Below, one piece after another: positions 10,135 through 18,256 of a stretch of DNA of 64,000 nt (positions are counted from its first letter, which is position 1; every line of letters starts with the position of its first letter). The DNA comes from Candidatus Krumholzibacteriota bacterium (GTDB lineage: Bacteria; Krumholzibacteriota; Krumholzibacteriia; JAJRXK01). The position numbers were made by a program, and so were the translations under genes. A model generated the notes under the pieces. That model saw only the letters and a list, made by a program, of their open reading frames with translations, was not told the DNA's origin and did not search any database. Where the stretch lies: positions 19,207 through 83,206 of the forward strand of contig JAJDAC010000053.1 in NCBI GenBank assembly GCA_029262065.1, in the 5' to 3' direction.

Positions 10135-10725
10135 ATGGATCGCAGGATCTTCGAAAACCTCCTTCGGGAGCACAAAGACGCCATCTACGGCTTCGCGTTC
10201 TATCTGCTTGGAAATGCAGAAGATGCGGAGGATGTGACCCAAGATGTCTTCATCTCTCTGTGGAACGCAGGGGAGGAGATCGAGGTCAAGGCGGCCAAGT
10301 GGTGGTTACTGCGGGTGTGCAAAAACGCCTGCCTCGATCTCCTCCGCCGTAGAAAGGTGCGTCAGCGTGCAAAGACCGACGGTAAGGTCCTGGGGCGCGG
10401 TCGCGTCGGTATCGAGCACATGGAGTCCGCCCGGCGGGAGCAGATTCTGGACGTGAGCGACGCGGGCGAGGGCGCGCTCCAGACCGAACTGGCCATGGAC
10501 ATGGAACGCGTGTTCGAGGTCATGCGCGGGCTGAAGGAGCCGCAACAGTCGATCATCATCCTGCGGGAGATGCACGACTTGAGCTACGAAGAGATCGCCG
10601 AGACCCTGGAATTGTCCATGAGCGCGGTAAAGGTCTACCTGCACCGCGCGCGCAAGAAGGTTCGAGACACTTTCGCGGCCGATAACCCGGCCGCAACCCC
10701 GCACCAGGCGGGAGAAACGACATGA
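10135..10725 (+). CDS. ECF RNA polymerase sigma factor
   Basis: A 196-residue sigma-70 family protein. Region 2 is seen in DAIYGFAFYLLGNAEDAEDVTQDVFISLW (around residues 15-43) and region 4 in the C-terminal third (QQSIIILREMHDLSYEEIAE followed by the HTH SMSAVKVYLHRARKKVR). No region 1 or 3, so it is an ECF type. AGGGA stands 7 bases before the ATG. The stop overlaps the anti-sigma start as ATGA, the usual sigma/anti-sigma coupling. It should direct transcription of this operon and an unknown regulon when released from the membrane anti-sigma. Confidence 0.93.
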   Translation: MDRRIFENLLREHKDAIYGFAFYLLGNAEDAEDVTQDVFISLWNAGEEIEVKAAKWWLLRVCKNACLDLLRRRKVRQRAKTDGKVLGRGRVGIEHMESARREQILDVSDAGEGALQTELAMDMERVFEVMRGLKEPQQSIIILREMHDLSYEEIAETLELSMSAVKVYLHRARKKVRDTFAADNPAATPHQAGETT

Positions 10726-11369
10726 AGAAGCATACGAACATTTCCTGCGACGCCATGCTCGAACGCATCGAGTTGGCCGTGCGCCAGGGCCAATCGAACG
10801 GCCAGCTGGATCCCAGCTTGGCCGAGCACCTGGCCGCGTGTGAGAACTGCAATGAGGCCTACGAGAACGCACACTACGTACGATCGCTCGTAGCCACCGC
10901 CCACGCACCGGTGTGTCCGGACAACGTGGTCGATTCAATTCTGGCGCAGATCGACGCGACACCGCGTAGGAGCGTGCCCATACGCACCGGCCGTACCCAG
11001 TCGCCGCGCCCGCGTTCTACCCGTTGGGCGGCCGCGGCCACGGCCATCGCCGCCATTCTGTTGGTAGCCCTCATTCCGGGGCGGCTGAATCATCTGGCCC
11101 CGATGATATCGGACCAGTCATCGATATCGGAACCGTACTCCGCGGCCGAGGTAGAAGCCGCGGCCGAAGAATTGAAGATCGCGTTGGCTCTGGTCTCCCA
11201 GAACCTTGATCGTGCGTCGGGCCTGGTTGGCTCGCAGTTGCGCGGCCACATTGCCGACCCCGTGTTCAAGAGCATGGGCAAGGGAATCCAGGCCGTACCG
11301 CTGCGAGGCTTTCGTCCAGAAGCCGATGAACACTCTTCATACCTGATCCCGCACCGCAGCGAATGCTAG
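10722..11369 (+). CDS. Membrane anti-sigma factor with zinc-finger-like N-terminus
   Basis: A 215-residue protein whose start overlaps the ECF sigma stop by four bases. The cytoplasmic N-terminus carries LAEHLAACENCNEAYE, the HxxxCxxC zinc-binding anti-sigma motif. One transmembrane helix follows (WAAAATAIAAILLVALIPG, around residues 105-123). The extracytoplasmic remainder is alpha-helical and rich in A and E (AEVEAAAEELKIALALVSQN). It should sequester the adjacent sigma factor at the membrane. The identity of the inducing signal cannot be read from sequence. Confidence 0.88.
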   Translation: MKKHTNISCDAMLERIELAVRQGQSNGQLDPSLAEHLAACENCNEAYENAHYVRSLVATAHAPVCPDNVVDSILAQIDATPRRSVPIRTGRTQSPRPRSTRWAAAATAIAAILLVALIPGRLNHLAPMISDQSSISEPYSAAEVEAAAEELKIALALVSQNLDRASGLVGSQLRGHIADPVFKSMGKGIQAVPLRGFRPEADEHSSYLIPHRSEC

Positions 11370-11421
11370 CCCCCGGCGTGTGTTCGCAATGACAACCGCT
11401 CGTGAAGGAAAGACGACAAAG

Positions 11422-12042
11422 ATGAAAACGATCTTTGCCATCCCAGTGATGATGATGACGGGTTTGATGTTGCTGGTTGCCTCGGTGGCCGCGCAAGACG
11501 AAGCCTACCGCAATTCCCCCGGCTACTTCGAGTTCGGCGACGTGCTCGAATATTCCGACGGCGACGAACTGGTCGAGATCGACCTGAGTCAACCGCTGCT
11601 GGGATTGCTGGGGGCCGTAATGGGCTCGGAAGATCCCGAACTGGCCGATCTCATGCGTGAGCTCGAGCTGGTGAAGGTAAACATGTTCAGCTACGACCGA
11701 GACTCCGAGGGCGATTTGACCAAGCTCGTCGACGACCTCAACAAGCGGCTGAAAAGCGGCGACTGGCAGAACATCGTACGGGTTCGCGGCGAGGAAGACG
11801 TGAACGTATTCGTGAAGATGGGTTCCCGCGGTGACGGCAACAATCCCGACGACGCCACGTTCCAGGGTCTGACCGTTCTGTTCATGGACGACTATGAAGC
11901 CGTCTTCGTGAACGTGGTCGGCGAGTTCGGGCTCGACGAAATTGCCCGCGTGGGCCGCCACTTCGATATCCCCCACCTGGAAGACATAGATTCCGGCCGC
12001 GACGATGATGACCGACGCGATCGTCGTCGGCGCGGGGGTTGA
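11422..12042 (+). CDS. Exported DUF4252-like protein of the ECF operon
   Basis: ATG at 11422 follows GAAGGAAAG and starts a typical signal peptide (MKTIFAIPVMMMTGLMLLVASVAAQ). The mature 180 residues resemble DUF4252 proteins, small exported proteins that commonly sit beside ECF sigma/anti-sigma pairs: an acidic beta-alpha domain (VNVFVKMGSRGDGNNPDDATFQGLTVLF) and a charged Asp/Arg tail (DDDDRRDRRRRGG). No enzymatic motif. It is the third gene of the operon and its stop overlaps the next start as TGATG. Its role is unknown; the position suggests an envelope component controlled by or sensing for the sigma factor. Confidence 0.72.
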   Translation: MKTIFAIPVMMMTGLMLLVASVAAQDEAYRNSPGYFEFGDVLEYSDGDELVEIDLSQPLLGLLGAVMGSEDPELADLMRELELVKVNMFSYDRDSEGDLTKLVDDLNKRLKSGDWQNIVRVRGEEDVNVFVKMGSRGDGNNPDDATFQGLTVLFMDDYEAVFVNVVGEFGLDEIARVGRHFDIPHLEDIDSGRDDDDRRDRRRRGG

Positions 12043-12602
12043 TGATGCGCGGCGCACGAAACGCAGCGCTGATTGCAGTTTTGGCGTTGACCCTGGGTGG
12101 GTGTTTCACCAACCCGGACATCCACACAGTGGTCGACGCCATCTCCTGGGAAATCGAACCGGCCGAATTGAACACGGAAGTTGAACTACGGTTCGGTTCG
12201 AAGAGTGTGTCGCTGGCCCGATCCATCTGCGGATGGATCGAGGACTGCGAAGAATATCGCCACATGCTCAGCGGCATTCGGCAGGTACACCTGGGCGTAT
12301 ACGACGTCCAGGGCCGGTTCGACGCCTCGAGCCTGAGCTTGAGCGACGGACTGCGCCACGACCTGGAAGACGAGGGCTGGCAGGTCGTCATGGTATCGCA
12401 GGATCAAGACAACGAGGGCATCATGGTCCTGACGCAGGTCATCGACGACGATCTCACCGGCCTGTATGTCATAAGCATCGACCGCGACGAACTGGTGGTC
12501 GTGCGACTGGAAGGCGACCTGGCCAAGCCGCTCGACACCCTACTGCGGCGCGACGAGGACTTCATGGTTTCGGTACGAGGCATCGGCGCCGAAGACTTCT
12601 AG
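12042..12602 (+). CDS. DUF4252-like lipoprotein, last gene of the ECF operon
   Basis: A 186-residue protein starting at ATG 12042 (a second ATG follows directly) with signal sequence ending in the lipobox LTLGGC. The mature part (LSLSDGLRHDLEDEGWQVVMVSQDQDNEGIMVLTQVIDDDLTGLYVI) shares size and fold pattern with the preceding DUF4252-like protein, so the two look like paralogous partners, one soluble and one lipid-anchored. It overlaps the previous gene by one base. A strong terminator lies 25 bases after its stop, marking the operon end. Function unknown. Confidence 0.72.
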   Translation: MMRGARNAALIAVLALTLGGCFTNPDIHTVVDAISWEIEPAELNTEVELRFGSKSVSLARSICGWIEDCEEYRHMLSGIRQVHLGVYDVQGRFDASSLSLSDGLRHDLEDEGWQVVMVSQDQDNEGIMVLTQVIDDDLTGLYVISIDRDELVVVRLEGDLAKPLDTLLRRDEDFMVSVRGIGAEDF

Positions 12603-12605
12603 AGG

Positions 12606-13934
12606 TCAGTACTTCACCTCAAAGATCGCCGCTGGTGCGTACTGCGCCGGCGGCGTTTCTTTTTTGTCCTCGCCGCCTTCGTTCGCGGAGACTTCCTTCT
12701 GCTTTGCACAGTCAGCCAGATACGTCACGACCTGACTGTTGGCAATGAAGTGGAACCGATCGCCCACGACCACGCCCGTGGTGGGATCGTCGAACATTTC
12801 GTGTCGCGCGATCACTACGTCGTGACGGTCCACGGCCGTGCCTGTTTCGTTCAAATGGAAACGAGCCACGCGGTCCAGGCCCAGGTAGTTCTGCACGGCC
12901 AGCAACGACCCATCCACGTAGTAGAGACCGTCGACACCGGCGGTCGAGACGTCGTTGGCGTGACGAAGGCGCGTGACCTCGCGCGTGGTCATGTCGACGC
13001 AGTCGATGCCGAACACATAGCGAGCCACGTACAGCGTGCTTTCGTCGTCGTTGAAGGCCAGACCGTTGGCGCCGCGTATGCTTCCGGGCGCCACGAATTC
13101 TTCCAGCTCTTGCGCACCGGGGGCAATGGAGTACAACGCGCCGACGCCCGCGTCGGTCACGATCACCGTACCGTCGGAGCGGATGACCAGATCGTTGAAA
13201 CTCGAAGCCGGCGGACCCGCCGATGTCCAGTCGAAGCGCCGGATCAGCTCGCCGGTCTTCAGATCAAACTGGTGTACGGCCGAGCGGCCAACGTCGCCCT
13301 CGGAATACTCAGGGCTTTCGGGAAACGCCGCCGACACCGCCCACAGATGTCGTCGCTCGGCATCGACGCGTACACCCAGACCACATAGAAACCCGTGCTG
13401 ATCGCCGGCGATGAATTCGTCCAGCGAGCCGTCGCGTTGCATGCGCACGATGTTGCGACGGGCCACGCTGGTCAGGTAGAACACATCGTCTTGCGCGTCG
13501 TAGGCAATACCCTCGGGTATCAACCCAGCATCATCGGCCTGCACCATGGCCAGGGGCTCTCCCTGGGAACGTCGCGTCAGGGTGACGGCGGTCATCAGTG
13601 ATTTCCAACGCGGATCCTCCTGAAGCAGATCGAAATCTTCGTAGGACTCGAGCGGTAGACTGACCCCCAAGCGCAGCACTTGCTTCAGCCACTCGAATGC
13701 GGCTTCGGAATCTCCCAGACGAGCGTGGCCGCGAGCCACATCCCGAACCAGCAGCGGCTGCCCGGGCTCGAGCTCCAATGCGCGCTGGGTTCGATCCAGA
13801 AACGTGGCGTAGTCGGCCTCGGCGTAGGCCGCGGCCCCTTCCCGGTACAGGTCCAGGGACGAAGGCTGGGCCAGGCCCGTGGTCGCGAAACCGGTCGAAA
13901 CGACGAAAACGAAGCAACCCATGAGGAACTGCAA
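12606..13934 (-). CDS. Exported SMP-30/gluconolactonase-like beta-propeller protein with TPR-like N-terminus
   Basis: A 442-residue protein from TTG 13934, preceded by AGGAGG at seven bases; an ATG five codons inside lacks such a site. A signal peptide (MQFLMGCFVFVVSTGFATTGLAQ) is followed by a TPR-like helical pair (YREGAAAYAEADYATFLDRT, VARGHARLGDSEAAFEWLKQ) and then an NHL/SMP-30 propeller with blades such as LIPEGIAYDAQDDVFYLTSV, FNDLVIRSDGTVIVTDAGVG and ANGLAFNDDESTLYVARYV. Such proteins may be lactonases or simply binding scaffolds; metal ligands were not traced. It converges on the sigma operon, sharing its terminator region. Confidence 0.78.
   Translation of the reverse strand: MQFLMGCFVFVVSTGFATTGLAQPSSLDLYREGAAAYAEADYATFLDRTQRALELEPGQPLLVRDVARGHARLGDSEAAFEWLKQVLRLGVSLPLESYEDFDLLQEDPRWKSLMTAVTLTRRSQGEPLAMVQADDAGLIPEGIAYDAQDDVFYLTSVARRNIVRMQRDGSLDEFIAGDQHGFLCGLGVRVDAERRHLWAVSAAFPESPEYSEGDVGRSAVHQFDLKTGELIRRFDWTSAGPPASSFNDLVIRSDGTVIVTDAGVGALYSIAPGAQELEEFVAPGSIRGANGLAFNDDESTLYVARYVFGIDCVDMTTREVTRLRHANDVSTAGVDGLYYVDGSLLAVQNYLGLDRVARFHLNETGTAVDRHDVVIARHEMFDDPTTGVVVGDRFHFIANSQVVTYLADCAKQKEVSANEGGEDKKETPPAQYAPAAIFEVKY
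12627..12666 (+). terminator. Rho-independent terminator of the ECF sigma operon, inside the convergent gene
   Basis: A 12-base-pair stem with two G-T pairs (CGCCGCTGGTGC, loop GTACT, GCGCCGGCGGCG) is followed by TTTCTTTTTT. It lies 25 bases beyond the lipoprotein stop and inside the last codons of the convergent SMP-30-like gene, so those codons also encode a terminator. Confidence 0.85.
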
Positions 13935-13989
13935 TCTGGATCCTCCTACAAATCGTGGGACGGCCTACTTGTGTTAGGCTGCCGGGGTC

Positions 13990-15330
13990 ATGATTCTACG
14001 CCCCCGAGCAGAATCCCGCCCGCAGAGCCTTGCAATCAAGTATGTGCTCGTGCTGGGAAGTCTCGCCGTACTGGCCGTCGGCGGCCAAGCCCTTCTACAA
14101 CTATCACTCGCCCACCAGAAGGCCGATATTTTGGTGGTGAGCCAGGCGGGACGCCAAATCCACAGTTGTCTCGAAGTAGCTGCCCTGGCCCAATCCATTC
14201 TCAAGAATCCCGATCCGGCCACCTTGGAAAGAACATTACCCCAGCTACGTACCGAGGCCGTGGCATTCAGCCGTGACCACCGCCTTCTCGCTGAGACGGT
14301 GAACAACGACGTCTCGAGCTCCCGACTCGCCGCCCTCGAGCCGCAGCTGGTGGCCATGGATCGCGCGATCGACCGGCTCGAGTCGGCGAGGGCGGCCGCG
14401 GCTGATTCCTTCAACTCGGTGGCGGTGGCCGCGTCGGCCGGGATCGTTCAGGGGATCCAACCCATCTACCGTGTCGCCATGGAAGACATGATTCGGGTAT
14501 TCAGCGGCCAGAGCGAAACCCGTCTGGAAGCCAGCCGGCGGGCCCAACTGGCGCTGCTGGCGCTGGCTCTCGTGGTACTGCTGCTGCAGGGGTTGTTCAT
14601 CTTCCGGCCCGCGGTGCGGGAGACCCGCTCCAATACCCTGCGGTTGGAGCAGGCCGAGGCCAGGCTGCGGCTGCAGCGCGACATGTTGGTGCGTATCAGC
14701 GAACACGAGCAACAGAAGATGGGACGGGACCTGCATGACCGATTGGGCCAGCAGCTCACCGGTATCGCCTTCATGGCCAGCCTGCTGCACCAGAAACTGC
14801 GAGATGGTCCCTACGCCCAGGATGCCCAGGAGATCACCCAGCTGCTGCAGACCACCGTCCGGCAGACGCGGGACCTGGCCCGGGCACTGTTTCCGGCCCA
14901 GATCCACGAGGATGGCTTCGTCCCCTCGCTGCAGGCGCTGGCCGTGAGCACCAGCGGCCAATTCGACGTTGACTGTCAGGTTCGGGCGCCCGCGAACATA
15001 TATATTGCGGATCAGACAACTTCGACCAATTTGTTCCGGATCGTGCAAGAGGCAGTGAACAACGCTGCGCGACACGGAGGTGGGTCGGCGATTACAATAA
15101 CGGCAGACTCAAGGCCAGATTCGCTTCAGCTCTCCGTCCACGATGACGGGCCAGGATTCACTCCCAGCTCCCCCGGAGAAGACACGATGGGCCTGGCGAT
15201 CATGCGAGAACGCTCAGAAATGATCGGAGCCCAGTTGGAGATCAAATCACAGTCTCAAGAGGGAACTACTATATTGTGCACGGTTCCCCACGCGGCTCAG
15301 GACAAGGAGACCAACGAAGCTCATGTCTGA
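13990..15330 (+). CDS. Sensor histidine kinase, NarX/HisKA_3 type
   Basis: A 446-residue membrane sensor. TM1 is around residues 17-37 and TM2 around 186-206, bracketing a helical periplasmic domain of about 150 residues with a type IV pili methyl-accepting/NarX-like feel (QIHSCLEVAALAQSI). HisKA_3 follows with phospho-acceptor His249 in MGRDLHDRLGQQLTG, then a HATPase with N-box RIVQEAVNNAARHGG and G-box VHDDGPGF. It autophosphorylates and passes phosphate to the adjacent NarL-type regulator, whose gene it overlaps by eight bases. The ligand is unknown; the pairing resembles nitrate/nitrite or general small-molecule sensors. Confidence 0.88.
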   Translation: MILRPRAESRPQSLAIKYVLVLGSLAVLAVGGQALLQLSLAHQKADILVVSQAGRQIHSCLEVAALAQSILKNPDPATLERTLPQLRTEAVAFSRDHRLLAETVNNDVSSSRLAALEPQLVAMDRAIDRLESARAAAADSFNSVAVAASAGIVQGIQPIYRVAMEDMIRVFSGQSETRLEASRRAQLALLALALVVLLLQGLFIFRPAVRETRSNTLRLEQAEARLRLQRDMLVRISEHEQQKMGRDLHDRLGQQLTGIAFMASLLHQKLRDGPYAQDAQEITQLLQTTVRQTRDLARALFPAQIHEDGFVPSLQALAVSTSGQFDVDCQVRAPANIYIADQTTSTNLFRIVQEAVNNAARHGGGSAITITADSRPDSLQLSVHDDGPGFTPSSPGEDTMGLAIMRERSEMIGAQLEIKSQSQEGTTILCTVPHAAQDKETNEAHV

Positions 15331-15985
15331 AAACAAAACAGAACGCCGGATCCTGATTGTTGATGATCACCCGGTTGTCCGCGAGGGTCTTGGCCGGCTC
15401 ATCAACCACGAGTCGGATATGTCGGTCTGCGCCGAAGCGGACAGTCCCAAGGCCGCGCTGGAAGCCATCAGCGAGTTTCGTCCCGATCTTGCCGTGGTCG
15501 ACATCACGCTCAAGGTGGGCAACGGACTCGACCTCATCAAGTCGATTCGGTCGCGCTACCCCAACGTGAAGACCCTGGTGCTGTCCATCCACCACGAGGC
15601 CAACTACGCCGATCGCGCGTGGCGCTCGGGGGCCGACGGCTACGTCATGAAAGATGAAGCTCCCGCTTCGTTGCTGGGTGCCATTCGTACCGTGCTGAGT
15701 GGCAACAAGCACTACAGCGAGCAGGTGCTCCAGGCCATCGAGAAGAAGGCACTGGAGCCGGACACCAAGGACGAGTCACCGATCGAACGCCTTACCAACC
15801 GCGAACTCGAAGTATTTCGACTCATTGGTCACGGCCAGCAGACGCGGGTGATTGCCCAGGAGCTGAACGTGAGCATCAAGACGGTCGAGTCACATCGCGA
15901 GAATATCAAGCGCAAGCTGGGAATCAGCAACGCGCCGCAGTTGGTGCAACAGGCCGTGCAGTGGGTCGCCGACGAAGCCTCCTAG
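15323..15985 (+). CDS. NarL/FixJ family response regulator
   Basis: A 220-residue two-domain regulator. The receiver domain has the acidic pair DD (14-15), phospho-acceptor Asp60 in LAVVDITLK, and the conserved Lys in DGYVMKDEAP. The C-terminal LuxR-type HTH reads LTNRELEVFRLIGHGQQTRV, then IAQELNVSIKTVESHRENIKRKLG. It is translationally coupled to the upstream sensor kinase (8-base overlap) and should bind DNA as a dimer after phosphorylation. Targets are not evident in the window. Confidence 0.93.
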   Translation: MSENKTERRILIVDDHPVVREGLGRLINHESDMSVCAEADSPKAALEAISEFRPDLAVVDITLKVGNGLDLIKSIRSRYPNVKTLVLSIHHEANYADRAWRSGADGYVMKDEAPASLLGAIRTVLSGNKHYSEQVLQAIEKKALEPDTKDESPIERLTNRELEVFRLIGHGQQTRVIAQELNVSIKTVESHRENIKRKLGISNAPQLVQQAVQWVADEAS

Positions 15986-15988
15986 GGC

Positions 15989-16648
15989 CTAGAACATCTT
16001 GAAGTCATAAGGCAGCCGTACCCAGACGGGGACGGGCTGCTGGCGCTGGCGCGCCGGTTCGAACCTGGAATCGAGCGCGGCTCGCAGGGCTGACTTGTCG
16101 AGAATCGGGTGAACGCCGCTGACCACGATGGCCTGCAGCACTCGCCCCTCGGTGCCCACCAGGGCGTCGATCACCACCATACCGTTCAAGCCCAGTTCCC
16201 GCGCCATTTCGGGGTACGCGGGTACGGCCCGATTGCGCAATTCGGGTTGGGTATGGAAATCCACGAAGATCGGTTCCGGCGGCCGCGGCATCGCGATCGC
16301 CGGACCTTCGGACGCCAGACCCAGATCGGTCATGGACATGAGCGGCGGCATTTCATTCAGGAGCGCTGGCTCGAAGACCGGGGCCGGTCCCGCTTCGCTC
16401 AGCCCGCGCACGGTCCTTGGCAACCGCACCGGCGCGGTACTGATGACGTCTATTTCCGTAATCCTGGTTTCTTCGACCGGAAGCCGGTACGGCTGGATGA
16501 TGACCGGTGGCCACACCGCGAACACCAGGACCATCAAGGCCAGCGCCAGCAGGGCCGCGTGGCGTAGGGTCTGGGGATAGGCGTCTTTGAGAAGTTGATT
16601 GGCCGACGCGGAATGCGACGTCTCACCGGAGAACGACAATTGAAGCAT
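15989..16648 (-). CDS. TonB-like energy transducer
   Basis: A 219-residue protein with one N-terminal transmembrane helix (ALLALALMVLVFAVWPPVI, around residues 32-50), a proline-containing periplasmic linker and a C-terminal TonB domain: NRAVPAYPEMARELGLNGMV followed by VVIDALVGTEGRVLQAIVVS and SRFEPARQRQQPVPVWVRLPYDF. It would couple inner-membrane proton motive force to outer-membrane transporters with ExbBD, neither of which is in this window. The linker is short and lacks the long Pro-Lys repeats of classical TonB. It converges on the response-regulator gene with a three-base gap. Confidence 0.85.
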   Translation of the reverse strand: MLQLSFSGETSHSASANQLLKDAYPQTLRHAALLALALMVLVFAVWPPVIIQPYRLPVEETRITEIDVISTAPVRLPRTVRGLSEAGPAPVFEPALLNEMPPLMSMTDLGLASEGPAIAMPRPPEPIFVDFHTQPELRNRAVPAYPEMARELGLNGMVVIDALVGTEGRVLQAIVVSGVHPILDKSALRAALDSRFEPARQRQQPVPVWVRLPYDFKMF

Positions 16649-16785
16649 GGGAAACCCGGGCTCTGCACCGTGGGGGACGAACGGCTACCACCAAGTTCGC
16701 GAGGGTGACGGGCCCAGGTCAATGGTATGCTGCGCCCGCTGGGACCAAGGTCATTGCGACCGATTTTTCCGCAAGGAGCCACGCC

Positions 16786-17538
16786 GTGAACACGCGCGAA
16801 TACCTGGAGCGCATCGGCGTTCGCGGTTCTACCGAACCCGGACTGGCGAATCTGCGCGCCCTGCACACACAGCACTTGCTTGCGGTGCCCTTCGAGAACC
16901 TCGACATCCACGCGCAGCGCCGTCTTTCTCTCGATCTGGACGACCTGTTCGACAAGATCGTCATCCGCCGTCGGGGCGGTTTCTGCTACGAGTTGAACGG
17001 TCTGTTCGCCTGGTTGCTACGCACCCTCGGATACCGCGTCGATCTGCTGTCGGCCCGCGTGGTGAACGACACCACCAACGAGGCCGGTCCGCCGTTCGAC
17101 CATATGGCGCTACTGGTGCATCTGGATCAACGCTGGTTGGCCGACGTGGGTTTCGGCGATGGGTTTCGTCAGCCGTTGTGCGTGGACATGGACCGGGTCC
17201 AGGAACAAGAAGGCGAAGACTACAGTCTCGAAGCCGGTGCCGACGGCGAGTTCAGCCTTCACCAGCGCAAGGCCGGAGAAGATTGGCGTACGCAGTACCA
17301 TTTCAAACTTCAGCCTCACGAAATGCACGAGTTCGAACCCATGTGCCGGTACCACGAGACCTCGCCGCAATCGCACTTTTCCAGGCAACGCCTGTGCACC
17401 ATCGCCACGCCCAACGGACGCATGACCCTGACCGACAACAAATGGGTAGTCAGCGATCAGGACGAACGTAGCGAACGCGAGCTGGTGGAGCCGGGGGAAT
17501 TCGACGAGCTACTACGCGAACACTTCAAGCTTACCTAG
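16786..17538 (+). CDS. nat: Arylamine N-acetyltransferase
   Basis: A 250-residue cytosolic enzyme that transfers acetyl from acetyl-CoA to arylamines or hydrazines. The Cys-His-Asp triad is complete: Cys67 in RRRGGFCYELNG, His106 in FDHMALLV and Asp120 in WLADVGFGD. The N-terminal LLAVPFENLDIH is also family-typical. GTG at 16786 is chosen because AAGGAG lies seven bases upstream; earlier in-frame codons lack a site and family similarity. The last eight bases overlap the convergent methyltransferase gene. Confidence 0.9.
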   Translation: MNTREYLERIGVRGSTEPGLANLRALHTQHLLAVPFENLDIHAQRRLSLDLDDLFDKIVIRRRGGFCYELNGLFAWLLRTLGYRVDLLSARVVNDTTNEAGPPFDHMALLVHLDQRWLADVGFGDGFRQPLCVDMDRVQEQEGEDYSLEAGADGEFSLHQRKAGEDWRTQYHFKLQPHEMHEFEPMCRYHETSPQSHFSRQRLCTIATPNGRMTLTDNKWVVSDQDERSERELVEPGEFDELLREHFKLT

Positions 17539-18232
17539 GTTTCTGGACCTCGACGTAGGCACCCATGCCCGCGTCGCTTTCGAATGTGTTGACCACGTCC
17601 AGGCCAGCCGTGCGACACAGGTCCTCGACCTCGTCGGGCTCGAAGTGATGAACGTAGCGCAGCCCCGCTCCGCCCCGCTGCCAATCCAGCAGGAAGTCGC
17701 CGGCATCGACCTGGTCGTCGCGCAGTTCCAGCCGGCTCCAAGCAACCACCTTCTTGCGCAACCGAGGTACGTGCCGAAAGCGCCACACCGAGAGCGTGGC
17801 GCTGCCGCCGGGCGTCAGGGCCTGGGCCAGATCGAGCATCAGTCGCTGTCGCAAGGCCGCCGTGGGAATGTGGTGTAGCACCGAGAAGCAGTAGATCTGC
17901 TCGAACTCGTCGAGGTCCGCGCTCCACCCCTCCTGGGTGATATCCGCCGCCCGCAGCTCCAGATCGGCGCGATCGTTCACCTGCAACAAGGCCGAGGCCA
18001 CGTCGACACCCAGGTAGCACCCCGCGAAACCCCGGTCGCGCAGGGCCCTCCCCACGCGAGCGTCGCCACAGCCCACATCGAGCACCGAGCCTGCCTGAGA
18101 CCATTGCCGGGCCTTCAGGCACCGCTCGATCCCGTCGTGCAGCCGCGTGCGGCTCTCGGCGAACTCGCCGGCGAACTCCTGGTAGAACCGGCGATTCAGC
18201 TCCACCAGCTGCCGGGCAATGGACGTGTCCAT
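17531..18232 (-). CDS. Class I SAM-dependent methyltransferase
   Basis: A 233-residue protein starting at MDTSIARQLVELNRRFYQEF. Motif I VLDVGCGDARVGRAL, motif II CYLGVDVASALL, an acidic loop LRAADITQEGW and the post-motif FSVLHHIP identify a Rossmann-fold SAM methyltransferase. The substrate is unknown. The gene is divergent from the elp3-like gene with only about 25 bases between starts, so the promoters must overlap. Confidence 0.85.
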   Translation of the reverse strand: MDTSIARQLVELNRRFYQEFAGEFAESRTRLHDGIERCLKARQWSQAGSVLDVGCGDARVGRALRDRGFAGCYLGVDVASALLQVNDRADLELRAADITQEGWSADLDEFEQIYCFSVLHHIPTAALRQRLMLDLAQALTPGGSATLSVWRFRHVPRLRKKVVAWSRLELRDDQVDAGDFLLDWQRGGAGLRYVHHFEPDEVEDLCRTAGLDVVNTFESDAGMGAYVEVQKPR

Positions 18233-18256
18233 CGATGAACCTATACTGTTGTGCTC

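Noticed and set aside
13680..14276. Plus-strand open frame across the start of the kinase gene
   Set aside because: It lies antisense to the SMP-30-like gene and out of frame with the kinase; composition is not protein-like.
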